A DNA stretch of 64,000 nucleotides, taken from NCBI GenBank assembly GCA_045561235.1, contig JBJKYB010000002.1, positions 992,001 through 1,056,000 of the forward strand, written 5' to 3'. This DNA is from GCA-2705445 sp002705445 (GTDB lineage Bacteria; Pseudomonadota; Gammaproteobacteria; Poriferisulfidales; GCA-002705445). Shown piece by piece: positions 55,857 through 63,394 of this stretch (its first letter is position 1; every line of letters starts with the position of its first letter). The notes below the pieces were generated by a model. It saw nothing but the letters and a program-made list of their open reading frames with translations. It did no database searches and was not told the origin of the DNA. The position numbers and the translations under genes were made by a program.

Positions 55857-56597
55857 ATGAATAAATATTGGATCATCGGGTCTAGCTCGGGAATAGGTAA
55901 AGAGCTTGCTAAGAAACTCGATTCAAAAGGCTACAGTCTGATTCTTTCATCAAGAAATGAGGAAAAGCTTAACGAACTAAATACTAATCTTATTAATGAT
56001 CATAAAGTTGCCCCATTAGATCTATCTGATAAAAGTGAATGTTTAGATGTTGCAAAAAAAATTACTGAAGAGGATATGAATTCTTTAAATATAATATTTA
56101 TGTCAGCGGCTTATAGTCCCGACGACTATTCAGATTATGAAAATATTATTAACGTCAATATGCTTGGTCTACTACATATACTTTCAGTCACAAAAGAATA
56201 CTTAAAAAATACAAATGAATTAAGTCAGCTAATAATTTGTTCGAGTTTAGTTGCTTACAAAGGATTACCCTATAGTCAACCCTACTCCATGACGAAAGCA
56301 GCTCTATATAATTTAGCGTCCTCACTTCATATTGAGCTAAAAGGAACTGTTGATGTGAAAGTAATTACACCTGGTTTTGTAAAAACACCTTTAACAGATA
56401 AAAATAACTTTCCAATGCCATTTATTATAAGTGCAAACAGTGCCGCACGTATTATTGCAAAGGGCATGGAAACTAATAAGTTTGAAATTACTTTTCCTTT
56501 ATCGATGTATTTAGTAATGAAGATGCTACAAACTTTACCAAATTTAATAAGTAATTATATTTGTTCTTTAGTAAAAAAAGGGACAGATAAAATTTAA
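55857..56597 (+). CDS. Short-chain dehydrogenase/reductase
   Basis: A 246-residue SDR: cofactor motif GSSSGIGKELA (residues 8-18), catalytic CSSLVAYKGLPYSQPYSMTK with Tyr-x3-Lys, and PGFVKTPLT. It follows the CFA-type enzyme by three bases, so is likely in the same operon for lipid modification; substrate unknown. Its C-terminus is hydrophobic (MYLVMKMLQTL) and may bind the membrane. Ends overlapping the rhodanese stop. Confidence 0.88.
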   Translation: MNKYWIIGSSSGIGKELAKKLDSKGYSLILSSRNEEKLNELNTNLINDHKVAPLDLSDKSECLDVAKKITEEDMNSLNIIFMSAAYSPDDYSDYENIINVNMLGLLHILSVTKEYLKNTNELSQLIICSSLVAYKGLPYSQPYSMTKAALYNLASSLHIELKGTVDVKVITPGFVKTPLTDKNNFPMPFIISANSAARIIAKGMETNKFEITFPLSMYLVMKMLQTLPNLISNYICSLVKKGTDKI

Positions 56598-56998
56598 TTT
56601 GGCTTTACGGTTTTATTTTTTGCATTTATCCATGAAGCCATTCCGTTTGTTGCATCATAAACTCTGTGATAATTAAATTGCTCGTCCAGATATTTTGAAA
56701 CATTGCCGCTTCTTCGTCCGCTTCTACAAATAATAATAAATGGCTTGTCTACATCGATAAATTTATCTAGTGTTGACAGCCACAAATCAAAATTATATTT
56801 TCCATCTTTATCGAAAAAAGTTAGCAAGATACTGCTATCAATAACTCCAGTATCGGCCCACTCATTAGACCTCCTAATGTCTACTATTGGAACACCTTTT
56901 TTCATTAACTCAATTATTTCTGAATTGTTAACCTTAATTACTTCTGCAAAGGTTAAATGAGGTAAAAATAGACAAAATATTAATATTTTTAGTTTCAT
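56594..56998 (-). CDS. Secreted rhodanese-like protein
   Basis: A 134-residue protein with a signal peptide (MKLKILIFCLFLPHLTFA) followed by a single rhodanese domain. The active cysteine is Cys91 in IICRSGRRSGNV; GVPIVDIRRSNEW is the domain entry. It is likely periplasmic sulfur transfer or detoxification. The stop overlaps the convergent SDR stop by four bases. Confidence 0.88.
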   Translation of the reverse strand: MKLKILIFCLFLPHLTFAEVIKVNNSEIIELMKKGVPIVDIRRSNEWADTGVIDSSILLTFFDKDGKYNFDLWLSTLDKFIDVDKPFIIICRSGRRSGNVSKYLDEQFNYHRVYDATNGMASWINAKNKTVKPN

Positions 56999-57132
56999 TT
57001 ATAAAATATATCAGAATTGGAAATGGTGTCTATATTGTATAGGTTTAGCAAAGATAAATATGTACAGATATGGCACAAGTAGATATTTAAGTAAACTTTG
57101 ATAAATTATTATTTCAACATATGGAGTGATAC

Positions 57133-57345
57133 ATGAAATTATTATTATTATTTGTTTATTTTTTTTCAACCATTGCATTTGCAAACCATTGTAATTCTGG
57201 AGCAAGTCATAATGGCCCAGACCGTCAAGCCGACCAAAAAGGTTACATGAACTCAAAAGAGTTCGAAGTAATTGAAGAAAAAGTTAAAAATGGCCCATCA
57301 GAATCTATTAACAATACCGATAAAGATGGCGAATTAAATTCATAG
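57133..57345 (+). CDS. Small secreted protein with HCxxGASH motif (copy 1)
   Basis: A 70-residue protein with a signal peptide MKLLLLFVYFFSTIAFA, predicted to be cleaved before NHCNSGASH. The mature part is polar and acidic-rich. Its sequence HCNSGASHNG recurs in the next gene, showing they are tandem paralogs. ATG 57133 is preceded by GGAGTG. The His and Cys may bind metal, but this is a guess. No known family is recognised. Confidence 0.6.
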   Translation: MKLLLLFVYFFSTIAFANHCNSGASHNGPDRQADQKGYMNSKEFEVIEEKVKNGPSESINNTDKDGELNS

Positions 57346-57354
57346 GAGGTTATT

Positions 57355-57555
57355 ATGAGATATTTATTATTAGTAGTTTATTTATTTTCAACAGCATCTT
57401 TCGCTGGCCATTGTAGCGCAGGCGCTAGTCACGATCGCGATCATGATAAAGAAGCAAAGCAATCTGAAATGAAAGAAGAATCAACAATGAAGAAAGATTC
57501 TGAAGTCGAAATAAATGAAGCAGAAGCAAAAGAAGATAAAGACACTGAAGCTTAA
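57355..57555 (+). CDS. Small secreted protein with HCxxGASH motif (copy 2)
   Basis: A 66-residue paralog of the preceding protein. It has signal peptide MRYLLLVVYLFSTASFA, then GHCSAGASHDRDHDKE, then a Lys/Glu-rich tail. The strong ribosome site GGAGG sits six bases before the ATG, between the two genes. The two copies keep the signal peptide and the HCxxGASH block and diverge in the tails. Function unknown; a His/Cys/Asp-rich start suggests metal binding, untested. Confidence 0.6.
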   Translation: MRYLLLVVYLFSTASFAGHCSAGASHDRDHDKEAKQSEMKEESTMKKDSEVEINEAEAKEDKDTEA

Positions 57556-57567
57556 TTTTTAAGAGAT

Positions 57568-57598
57568 ATAACTCTAGAAAAGGATCTTCTAGGGTTAT
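57568..57598. terminator. Strong hairpin between convergent genes
   Basis: Bases 57568-57579 pair with 57587-57598, a 12-base-pair stem with one G-T pair and a 7-base loop (57580-57586). It lies between the stop of the second HCxxGASH gene and the stop of the MazG-like gene, so it may terminate both. No clear U-run flanks it. Confidence 0.5.
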
Positions 57599-57603
57599 CC
57601 TCT

Positions 57604-57918
57604 CTAATCATCCCCCTCTTTAACAAATATTCCATCTATCATCTTCCCTTTACGATCTTTAATATCATCATAAGCAGTAGATAAACACTCTTTCATTGTT
57701 AGGTTATTTCTAACCATGATATTAATTAAAACAACCATCATATCGCCAATATCATCTCTAATTTCCTTTCCTTTACAAAGACTGTCCGATAGTTCACCAG
57801 CTTCTTGAATTAATTTCATATATTGATCCTTATCAGTACTTCCATCAATAAGATTTCTATCTCTATGCCATTGTCCAATAGCTTCTTCATAGTTTATGTC
57901 CGTCATAATAGCTCTCAC
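57604..57918 (-). CDS. MazG-like nucleotide pyrophosphohydrolase
   Basis: A protein of 104 residues from its first ATG (an internal ATG at residue 4 is also possible), with the MazG-like metal motif LIQEAGELSDSL then KGKEIRDDIGDMMVVLINI (ExxE-12-28-ExxD type). Such proteins hydrolyse nucleoside triphosphates and prevent non-canonical nucleotide incorporation, as in the phage-type MazG-like group. It is upstream of the L,D-transpeptidase end by 12 bases, on the same strand. Confidence 0.8.
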   Translation of the reverse strand: MRAIMTDINYEEAIGQWHRDRNLIDGSTDKDQYMKLIQEAGELSDSLCKGKEIRDDIGDMMVVLINIMVRNNLTMKECLSTAYDDIKDRKGKMIDGIFVKEGDD

Positions 57919-57930
57919 TTATTTAATTAA

Positions 57931-58972
57931 TTAATTTTTCGCTATATTTTGTCTGCTATTTGATTTCTTTCCTACTATTGCAGGAATTCCATCAGATTTT
58001 TCATAAATTCTTAATACTTCCTTCCAGTTTATTTCATATTCTGGATTTTTATCTATAAAATCCATTACTGCGGTAATAGGTTTATATATATTTTCTGTAG
58101 TTAAAATATTTTTTTGATTATTTGAATAAACTTCTTTATTGTTAAAAGCATGAACCTCCATATAAAGGAAGTTATTTAAGGCGCCTAATTTAATAGGCTC
58201 ATTAATTATTTTTACTTTTGTTTTTAGAGGCGTATTATAAAAGATAGTTTCTATGTCCTCATTTCTCAATCTTATACATCCGTGAGACACCATCATTCCA
58301 ATACCATATTTCCTGTTTGTGCCATGTAATAAATAACCTCCATCAACATCGAGCTTTAAAGCAAAATTTCCTAAAGGATTATCTGGGCCAGCTTTGACTT
58401 CTCTTGGAAGTATCTCTCCCCCTTTCTTCGTGTTCGAGAATAATTGATTTTGGCGGATACCAAGAAGGACTTTCAACTTTACTTTTTATGAAAGTTTCTC
58501 CCAAAGGGGTTTTCCAATCAAGTCTACCTATGCCAACTGGGAAAGTTAATACTTTTGTATTTTCATATAAATCTGAACTCTTCATATAGTAATACAATCT
58601 TAATTCAGCAAGATTTAATATTATCCCATTGTAATTTTTTTGAGGAAGTATATACATTGAAGGAATTACATATTTTGTATGTGGCTCTGGATTCCAATGA
58701 TGCGCTTCTGGATTTGCTATAAGTAAATCTTGAAAGCCGGTTTTATAAAAATTTGCCATATCAGCGACATTATCATCTTCTTTAACATTAATTGATCTTA
58801 CACTGCCAATAACGGTATTATTTTTATCTAAATAAAATAATTCTAATGAATATGTGTTTGTGCAAATTAAGAGTAAAATACTACAGGTCAGGATATTAGC
58901 TAACTTTAGATAATTTCTTAAATAATATACAAATTGAAAATAAAATAGTTTCATTGTTTTGAATGATTCCAA
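57931..58972 (-). pseudogene. L,D-transpeptidase (YkuD/ErfK type), one frameshift
   Basis: The N-terminal part reads from 58972 with a signal-type hydrophobic segment (LANILTCSILLLICT), a LysM-like region ending ...YVIPSMYILPQ, and TPLGETFIKSKVESPSWYPP, but goes out of frame after HEE near 58426. The remainder, from GGEILPREVKAGPDNPLG, lies in a frame offset by one base and carries HGTNRKYG and the catalytic SHGCIRLRNED. Deleting one base in the run at 58418-58425 restores a 346-residue enzyme. The start overlaps the holB end by 77 bases. Such enzymes crosslink peptidoglycan or attach lipoprotein. Confidence 0.8.
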
Positions 58973-59804
58973 TATTTTTTTTAATATTTATTAATTTATC
59001 ATAAAATAAATTCAATTTCTCTGAATTATATTCCTTTAAAATATTATTATTATTATTATAAAATAAAGTGTTTTCGTCTAATATTTTAGATTTTTGAAAG
59101 TTAATAATAGTAAATAGCAGCATATTAATTAAATTTTCAATTTTATATGATGAGAATTTTTTTGAAAAATTAATTATATTTTCAGACGAAGTAATAACAT
59201 CATCTATGTCATAAAAAAATTCATTTATTAATGTAAAACATTCTCCATAATATTCTGGATTGACATTTTTATTATTAAGATTTGAAAGCACGTAATAATT
59301 GTCAATATCAATTTGATCAAGATGTTTAAGATAATTATTAATATCTTCTTTCGAAGGATTTGAGCATTTTAAAACCATACTTCTGCTTATGATTGTTGGA
59401 ATTACCGAAGATAACTTTGATGTTGTAAGGATAAATTTTGTTCCAAGCGGTGGTTCTTCTATAATTTTCAAAAGAGAGTTTGATGAACCTACATTTAAAT
59501 TTTCTGCATCTTGAATAAAAATAACTCTTTTATCAACCTTCAGATAAATTTTTTCAAGCATTTCTCTAATTTGGTCTACTTTAATTACTTTCGACCCTTC
59601 TTCAATTTTAATTAGTTTATAATTGACATTACTGTCTATAGAAATGCTTGTTTTATCATCTAGGTAATATTTTGCAATTTCTTGCGCTAAATCCTTCTTT
59701 CCAATACATTTGTTACCAGTAATTATCATGCAATTTGGAAAACTATCTTCATCTATAAGATTTTTTACATAATTAAAGTTCTCTAAAAGCCAACTATGTT
59801 GCAT
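58896..59804 (-). CDS. holB: DNA polymerase III delta' subunit
   Basis: A 302-residue clamp-loader subunit. The P-loop is degenerate, in GNKCIGKKDLAQEIAKY (near residue 30), which is expected for delta'. IKVDQIREMLEKIY, RVIFIQDAENLN and the LKIIEEPPLGTKFILTT segment are hallmarks of HolB. In Gammaproteobacteria it usually follows tmk; here it follows the PTPS gene and sits 45 kb from tmk on the other strand. It ends inside the L,D-transpeptidase start. Confidence 0.9.
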   Translation of the reverse strand: MQHSWLLENFNYVKNLIDEDSFPNCMIITGNKCIGKKDLAQEIAKYYLDDKTSISIDSNVNYKLIKIEEGSKVIKVDQIREMLEKIYLKVDKRVIFIQDAENLNVGSSNSLLKIIEEPPLGTKFILTTSKLSSVIPTIISRSMVLKCSNPSKEDINNYLKHLDQIDIDNYYVLSNLNNKNVNPEYYGECFTLINEFFYDIDDVITSSENIINFSKKFSSYKIENLINMLLFTIINFQKSKILDENTLFYNNNNNILKEYNSEKLNLFYDKLINIKKNIGIIQNNETILFSICILFKKLSKVS

Positions 59805-59809
59805 ACAGA

Positions 59810-60955
59810 CTATCCAAAAATATTTTTTTCTTTCTCGTTGATTCTTCTATTTAAATTTTTAAAATATGTCAAGATTTCGCTCGGCCCATTCTTAATGTAA
59901 TTATCAAGACTTGTGCCTTCATACTCACAGTAGGATGTTTCTGTTTCGTAAATTTTAATCTTCTTTAAATTTGGCAAATACTCGATCAACTCTTCCCAGA
60001 TAAATATTGAAAGAAATTCCGTACTTGATCGCCAAGATAACTCCGGGCAAGTGAGATTTAAAGTTTTATGATCGAATTTGTTTATTATAAGATTCTTTGT
60101 AATATTCTTTATCAACGAATAATCTATTACAAAACCGGTTGTAGGATCAATTCTATCTTTTATAGTAATTTCTATATCATATCTTCCGCCATGCAAATTT
60201 TTACATTTACCGTCATGATCAGTAATAAAATGTGCAGAGTCAAATACAAGTTTTTTTGTAATACTTGCTTTCGGAGTTTCTTGGTAAAATTTTTCATAAA
60301 TGCATGGTATAACTTTAAAATAATCTTCTAATTTGGTTTTCAATTTTTGACAATCACTTTTTGTTTTTATTCTTGCTATCCATGAATCCTTTGAAATTTC
60401 TAATTTTGTAACTTGTATATTAATTTTGTTTAAATTCGTTCTAACTTCTTCAAATAAATATTCACTAATATTTTTGAGGTAAAGGTATTCATTTGAAATA
60501 TAACCGTTACTCATAAGAACTATAGAAAGATACAAGTTAAAATCTGTGATCTTATGACTTTGTATATCTATTAAATTTATATTTTTCTTACTGGTTGATA
60601 TAAAATTTTCAGTAATAATTTTATGTGATTCGTCAGAATAATTATTTTCTTCACAAAACATAAATCCGAGAGTTTTTAGCTTATTTTCAACCCAATACAA
60701 AAAATCTAGTTTTCTAACTTCCTCAAATATGCGAATTTCACTGTTAATACTTTTTAAGCGCTTTAAGTCATGATAAGCCTTCAAGATGTCTTTTTGTTGC
60801 TCGTTTAGCTCATCATTAGCTACAGTTTGCACATCACTTTTTTTATCTTCAGGTGAATTATTGGAAAGAACTGTTTCTATTGGTATTGCATGCTTGAAAG
60901 AATATTCCTGGTTGGTGAGTCCGTCTTTTTGAATTTTCTTATCTTTTGATGACAT
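59810..60955 (-). CDS. 6-pyruvoyl-tetrahydropterin-synthase-like protein with extra N-terminal T-fold-like half
   Basis: A 381-residue protein. Its C-terminal half has the PTPS/QueD pattern: FDSAHFITDHDGKCKNLHGGRYDIE style zinc histidines split by motif, FVIDYSLIKNI, KFDHKTLN and YETETSYCEY. The N-terminal half repeats a T-fold-like outline (LYLSIVLMSNGYIS then LEISKDSWIARI) without the zinc histidines, so a tandem T-fold with a degenerate first copy is likely. The neighbourhood (fae, mch) suggests a role in the pterin moiety of H4MPT. It is 5 bases from holB. Confidence 0.75.
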   Translation of the reverse strand: MSSKDKKIQKDGLTNQEYSFKHAIPIETVLSNNSPEDKKSDVQTVANDELNEQQKDILKAYHDLKRLKSINSEIRIFEEVRKLDFLYWVENKLKTLGFMFCEENNYSDESHKIITENFISTSKKNINLIDIQSHKITDFNLYLSIVLMSNGYISNEYLYLKNISEYLFEEVRTNLNKINIQVTKLEISKDSWIARIKTKSDCQKLKTKLEDYFKVIPCIYEKFYQETPKASITKKLVFDSAHFITDHDGKCKNLHGGRYDIEITIKDRIDPTTGFVIDYSLIKNITKNLIINKFDHKTLNLTCPELSWRSSTEFLSIFIWEELIEYLPNLKKIKIYETETSYCEYEGTSLDNYIKNGPSEILTYFKNLNRRINEKEKNIFG

Positions 60956-61014
60956 TTGTTAATTTTAATGGATGTCTGTTTTGTTTCAAGTTTCAAATTA
61001 ATTTGAGGTATAAA

Positions 61015-61040
61015 TTGCGCCAACCATATGGGTGGCGCAA
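61015..61040 (-). terminator. Hairpin after fae
   Basis: TTGCGCCA (61015-61022) pairs perfectly with TGGCGCAA (61033-61040). It lies 18 bases downstream of the fae stop on the minus strand and is followed by TTTATA, so it may terminate or attenuate fae transcripts before the PTPS gene. Confidence 0.5.
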
Positions 61041-61057
61041 AATAATACAAGATAGCT

Positions 61058-61582
61058 TTAGAATCCCTGGAAAGGATGATCTGTGCTGTCTTTTTTCGAT
61101 AACATTTCATCTACCGAAGGAGTACCGTTTACTGCAGCTGCGATAGCACCTTTTGTAGCTTTGTAGTTATTTTCATATATAGCTTCGTCGCTGTTTGCTT
61201 CCCAATGGATGAATACTCCTACACAAATATATAAATCATCTGCTTCACCTTTTGGAATAACACCAGCTTCGACACTGTCAGCTACAGCCATAGCTACAGC
61301 TTTTTGAGCTGGTCCAAACATTTGCACAGCTTGTTTAGCACCTTTAATTGTAACTTTGTTAAACATCATTGTATTTGGTTTACAAACTAGGTTTGGGCCA
61401 ACTACTGCTAATAATGATGTAAAACCATCTTTGTTGTTACAAAGACCATTACAAAATGCTGTTTCAACTGCTGAGCCACGTGGGCCAATTAGCAAGTCGA
61501 TATGAGCAATCTCTGCCATAGTTCCTGTTGGGTCATTGTCGTTAACTAACGATTCCCCCACCATCACTTTATTTATTGCCAT
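61058..61582 (-). CDS. fae: Formaldehyde-activating enzyme
   Basis: Fae condenses formaldehyde with H4MPT to methylene-H4MPT, the entry step of the H4MPT pathway. The ATG at 61580-61582 with AGGAG eight bases upstream gives MAINKVMVGESLV, the usual Fae start, for 174 residues; an upstream in-frame ATG at 61633 has no ribosome site and is rejected. The catalytic His is in IAHIDLLIG (residue 27); CKPNTMMFNKVTIKGA and VFIHWEA are typical. Residues 14-25 before this His seem about six longer than in classical Fae. Likely highly expressed. Confidence 0.95.
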   Translation of the reverse strand: MAINKVMVGESLVNDNDPTGTMAEIAHIDLLIGPRGSAVETAFCNGLCNNKDGFTSLLAVVGPNLVCKPNTMMFNKVTIKGAKQAVQMFGPAQKAVAMAVADSVEAGVIPKGEADDLYICVGVFIHWEANSDEAIYENNYKATKGAIAAAVNGTPSVDEMLSKKDSTDHPFQGF

Positions 61583-61615
61583 GATATAACTCCTATTATT
61601 ATAATAATTTAACGT

Positions 61616-61652
61616 AAAAATAGCTTTCGCCATTGATTTCTGCGAAGAGCTA
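61616..61652 (-). terminator. Rho-independent-like terminator between the CitG-like gene and fae
   Basis: On the minus strand TAGCTCTTCGC pairs with GCGAAAGCTA (one bulge), closing an 11-base loop, and TTTTT follows at 61620-61616. It sits between the CitG-like stop (61662) and the fae start (61582). This suggests transcripts from mch can end before fae and that fae may have a separate start or be processed. Confidence 0.6.
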
Positions 61653-61661
61653 AGTTTTGTA

Positions 61662-62513
61662 TTATAAACCCAAGCGGTTAAGAAAGATACTTGCCACTAC
61701 AACATCAGCTGTCGTTCCAGGATTTAACCCTTGTATCTTAAGCTCTGAATCCAGTAATAACAACTTATTATTTAGTATATTTGGACTTTTTAGAGCGCGA
61801 TATTCAACCGCTATCTCTTTAAACCTTTGAGAAACCTCTTTTGCGGTACTTAAACTGTGTTTTCTTGCTATTAGCGAATCTGGATTTGCACTTATTTGTT
61901 GTAAAAATGTTGCGGTAGTTGCATATTCATCATTTTCCATAAAATTAAAGTTATTTCTCCAATTTACTGATAAAACATTGATAATATTGTTAAAAAAGCT
62001 AGTATATTCGTATGCAATGTAATCATACGATTTTGCATAGTTCATAGCTTCTATTAGTTTAAAATTTTGAGATTTACTTTTTTTTAAATCAAATTCTTGT
62101 TTGGAGCTCATGCCACCAGCATTTGCAATGTTAATTGCCTTGTAAATATCCTTGGTTTGCTTCGAGTCAATGCTGTTTATTACTATTTCTAGGTTTTTTT
62201 GATCAAACTTATGCTGTTTATCCATATAAATTGCTTCCACTATAGGGACACAAAGAAGAATGATACCCAGGTTTGTATTACATCCAACTACATCCATTGA
62301 AGCTTTGACACTTTCAAGGATTTTTTTGCCAATATCCATATTATGTTCGCAGATAATGTCGGAACAGGCCATTGAACTTTGCAAGAAATCTTTGTGAGTC
62401 ATTCCATACGCTGGGTGATCTAAAAAGACATTTCCAGGTTTAATTGCAAACACATCAAGTTTGCAAGAATACTCGAAAGCCATTTTTACTTGATTTTCAG
62501 TTAGTTTCGACAT
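61662..62513 (-). CDS. CitG/MdcB-like protein of H4MPT islands (Orf5-like)
   Basis: A 283-residue helical protein of the triphosphoribosyl-dephospho-CoA synthase fold: KPGNVFLDHPAYGMTHKDFLQS at the start, NTNLGIILLCVPIVEAIY, and GLNPGTTADVVVASIFLNRL at the C-terminus are typical of this family, which transfers a phosphoribosyl unit. Orf5 of methylotroph H4MPT islands belongs to it; its exact reaction is unknown. It begins immediately after the ATP-grasp stop (one base overlap or zero gap), so the genes are coupled. Confidence 0.85.
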   Translation of the reverse strand: MSKLTENQVKMAFEYSCKLDVFAIKPGNVFLDHPAYGMTHKDFLQSSMACSDIICEHNMDIGKKILESVKASMDVVGCNTNLGIILLCVPIVEAIYMDKQHKFDQKNLEIVINSIDSKQTKDIYKAINIANAGGMSSKQEFDLKKSKSQNFKLIEAMNYAKSYDYIAYEYTSFFNNIINVLSVNWRNNFNFMENDEYATTATFLQQISANPDSLIARKHSLSTAKEVSQRFKEIAVEYRALKSPNILNNKLLLLDSELKIQGLNPGTTADVVVASIFLNRLGL

Positions 62514-63392
62514 TTATTTACTACATATTCTAATAAAATCTTTTATCATTTCCTCTGCTATATTCTTATCTTTGCATACTGACTGAAGCCCTTTCCATGC
62601 TGGAATACTATTTACTTCTGTAACGGTATATCCTTTTTCGAATAGCATTATATCTACGCCAGAATAATTCATCCCTAATGCGTCGGATGATTTGATAGCA
62701 AGTTTTTTCATTTCTTCATTCGGCTCAAACGCTTTACAAGTAGCTCCATGTGCAACATTATTAATCCAAGTTTCACCCTCTCTTGTCATAGCTGCAATAA
62801 CCTCATTGTTAATAACAAACAATCTCCAATCTATGAATTTTTTCTCTGGATGCTCTAAAAATTCTTGCAAATAATATACGTTATTTAAATTTTCGTAATC
62901 AGGATGAATATTTTTTTTATCAAGTATTTCTAACCCCTTTCCTTGAGAACCAAATATAGGCTTGCATACACAAGATTCATCAAAAAATTTACTTTTAAGA
63001 TGCATGAGATCCTTAATATTACTTGTAATGTAAGTGTTTGGTGTTGGTATATTATTAGCATTTAGTATGCAGGATGTTCGTACTTTATCTACACTTTTTT
63101 CTATACAAACTGCGTTGTTATAAACTTTTACTTTATGCAATTCTAAAAAATGTAATATATCCAAATGAAAACATATTTCCTCCAATGTGCCCCCAGGTAT
63201 ACCGCGAACAAATGCCCCATCAATATCTTTTAAAGATATCTGTTTTCCTTCTACAATAATTTTTGAATTTTCGTTGACAACAATTGACGCTTCATTAATT
63301 TTTACAGTAGCAACTTCTTTGTTATATAATTCAAAGGCTTTTGTTAATTGATTGGTGTGCCAACCATCGTCTTCCGTAAATATAAGATACAT
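62514..63392 (-). CDS. RimK-like ATP-grasp ligase (Orf9/MptN-like)
   Basis: A 292-residue ATP-grasp ligase: KPIFGSQGKGLEIL is the nucleotide loop, FIDWRLFVINNEV precedes it by fold order, and VTEVNSIPAWKGLQSV contains the Mg-binding motif. Archaeal MptN adds glutamate to H4MPT. Bacterial dephospho-H4MPT lacks that tail, so this one may instead add glutamate to methylofuran; inference. It follows mch after two bases. Confidence 0.85.
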   Translation of the reverse strand: MYLIFTEDDGWHTNQLTKAFELYNKEVATVKINEASIVVNENSKIIVEGKQISLKDIDGAFVRGIPGGTLEEICFHLDILHFLELHKVKVYNNAVCIEKSVDKVRTSCILNANNIPTPNTYITSNIKDLMHLKSKFFDESCVCKPIFGSQGKGLEILDKKNIHPDYENLNNVYYLQEFLEHPEKKFIDWRLFVINNEVIAAMTREGETWINNVAHGATCKAFEPNEEMKKLAIKSSDALGMNYSGVDIMLFEKGYTVTEVNSIPAWKGLQSVCKDKNIAEEMIKDFIRICSK

Positions 63393-63394
63393 TC

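Noticed and set aside
57011..57256. Minus-strand frame opposite the first HCxxGASH gene
   Set aside because: Overlaps a gene with a clear signal peptide and a tandem paralog; no support of its own.
61588..61602. TATAAT just upstream of fae as a -10 box
   Set aside because: The transcription start would fall after the Shine-Dalgarno sequence and no -35 box is present.
61583..61633. Upstream in-frame ATG giving a 191-residue Fae
   Set aside because: No ribosome site precedes it and the stretch lies across the terminator-like hairpin; AGGAG before ATG 61582 and the usual MAINKV start fit far better.
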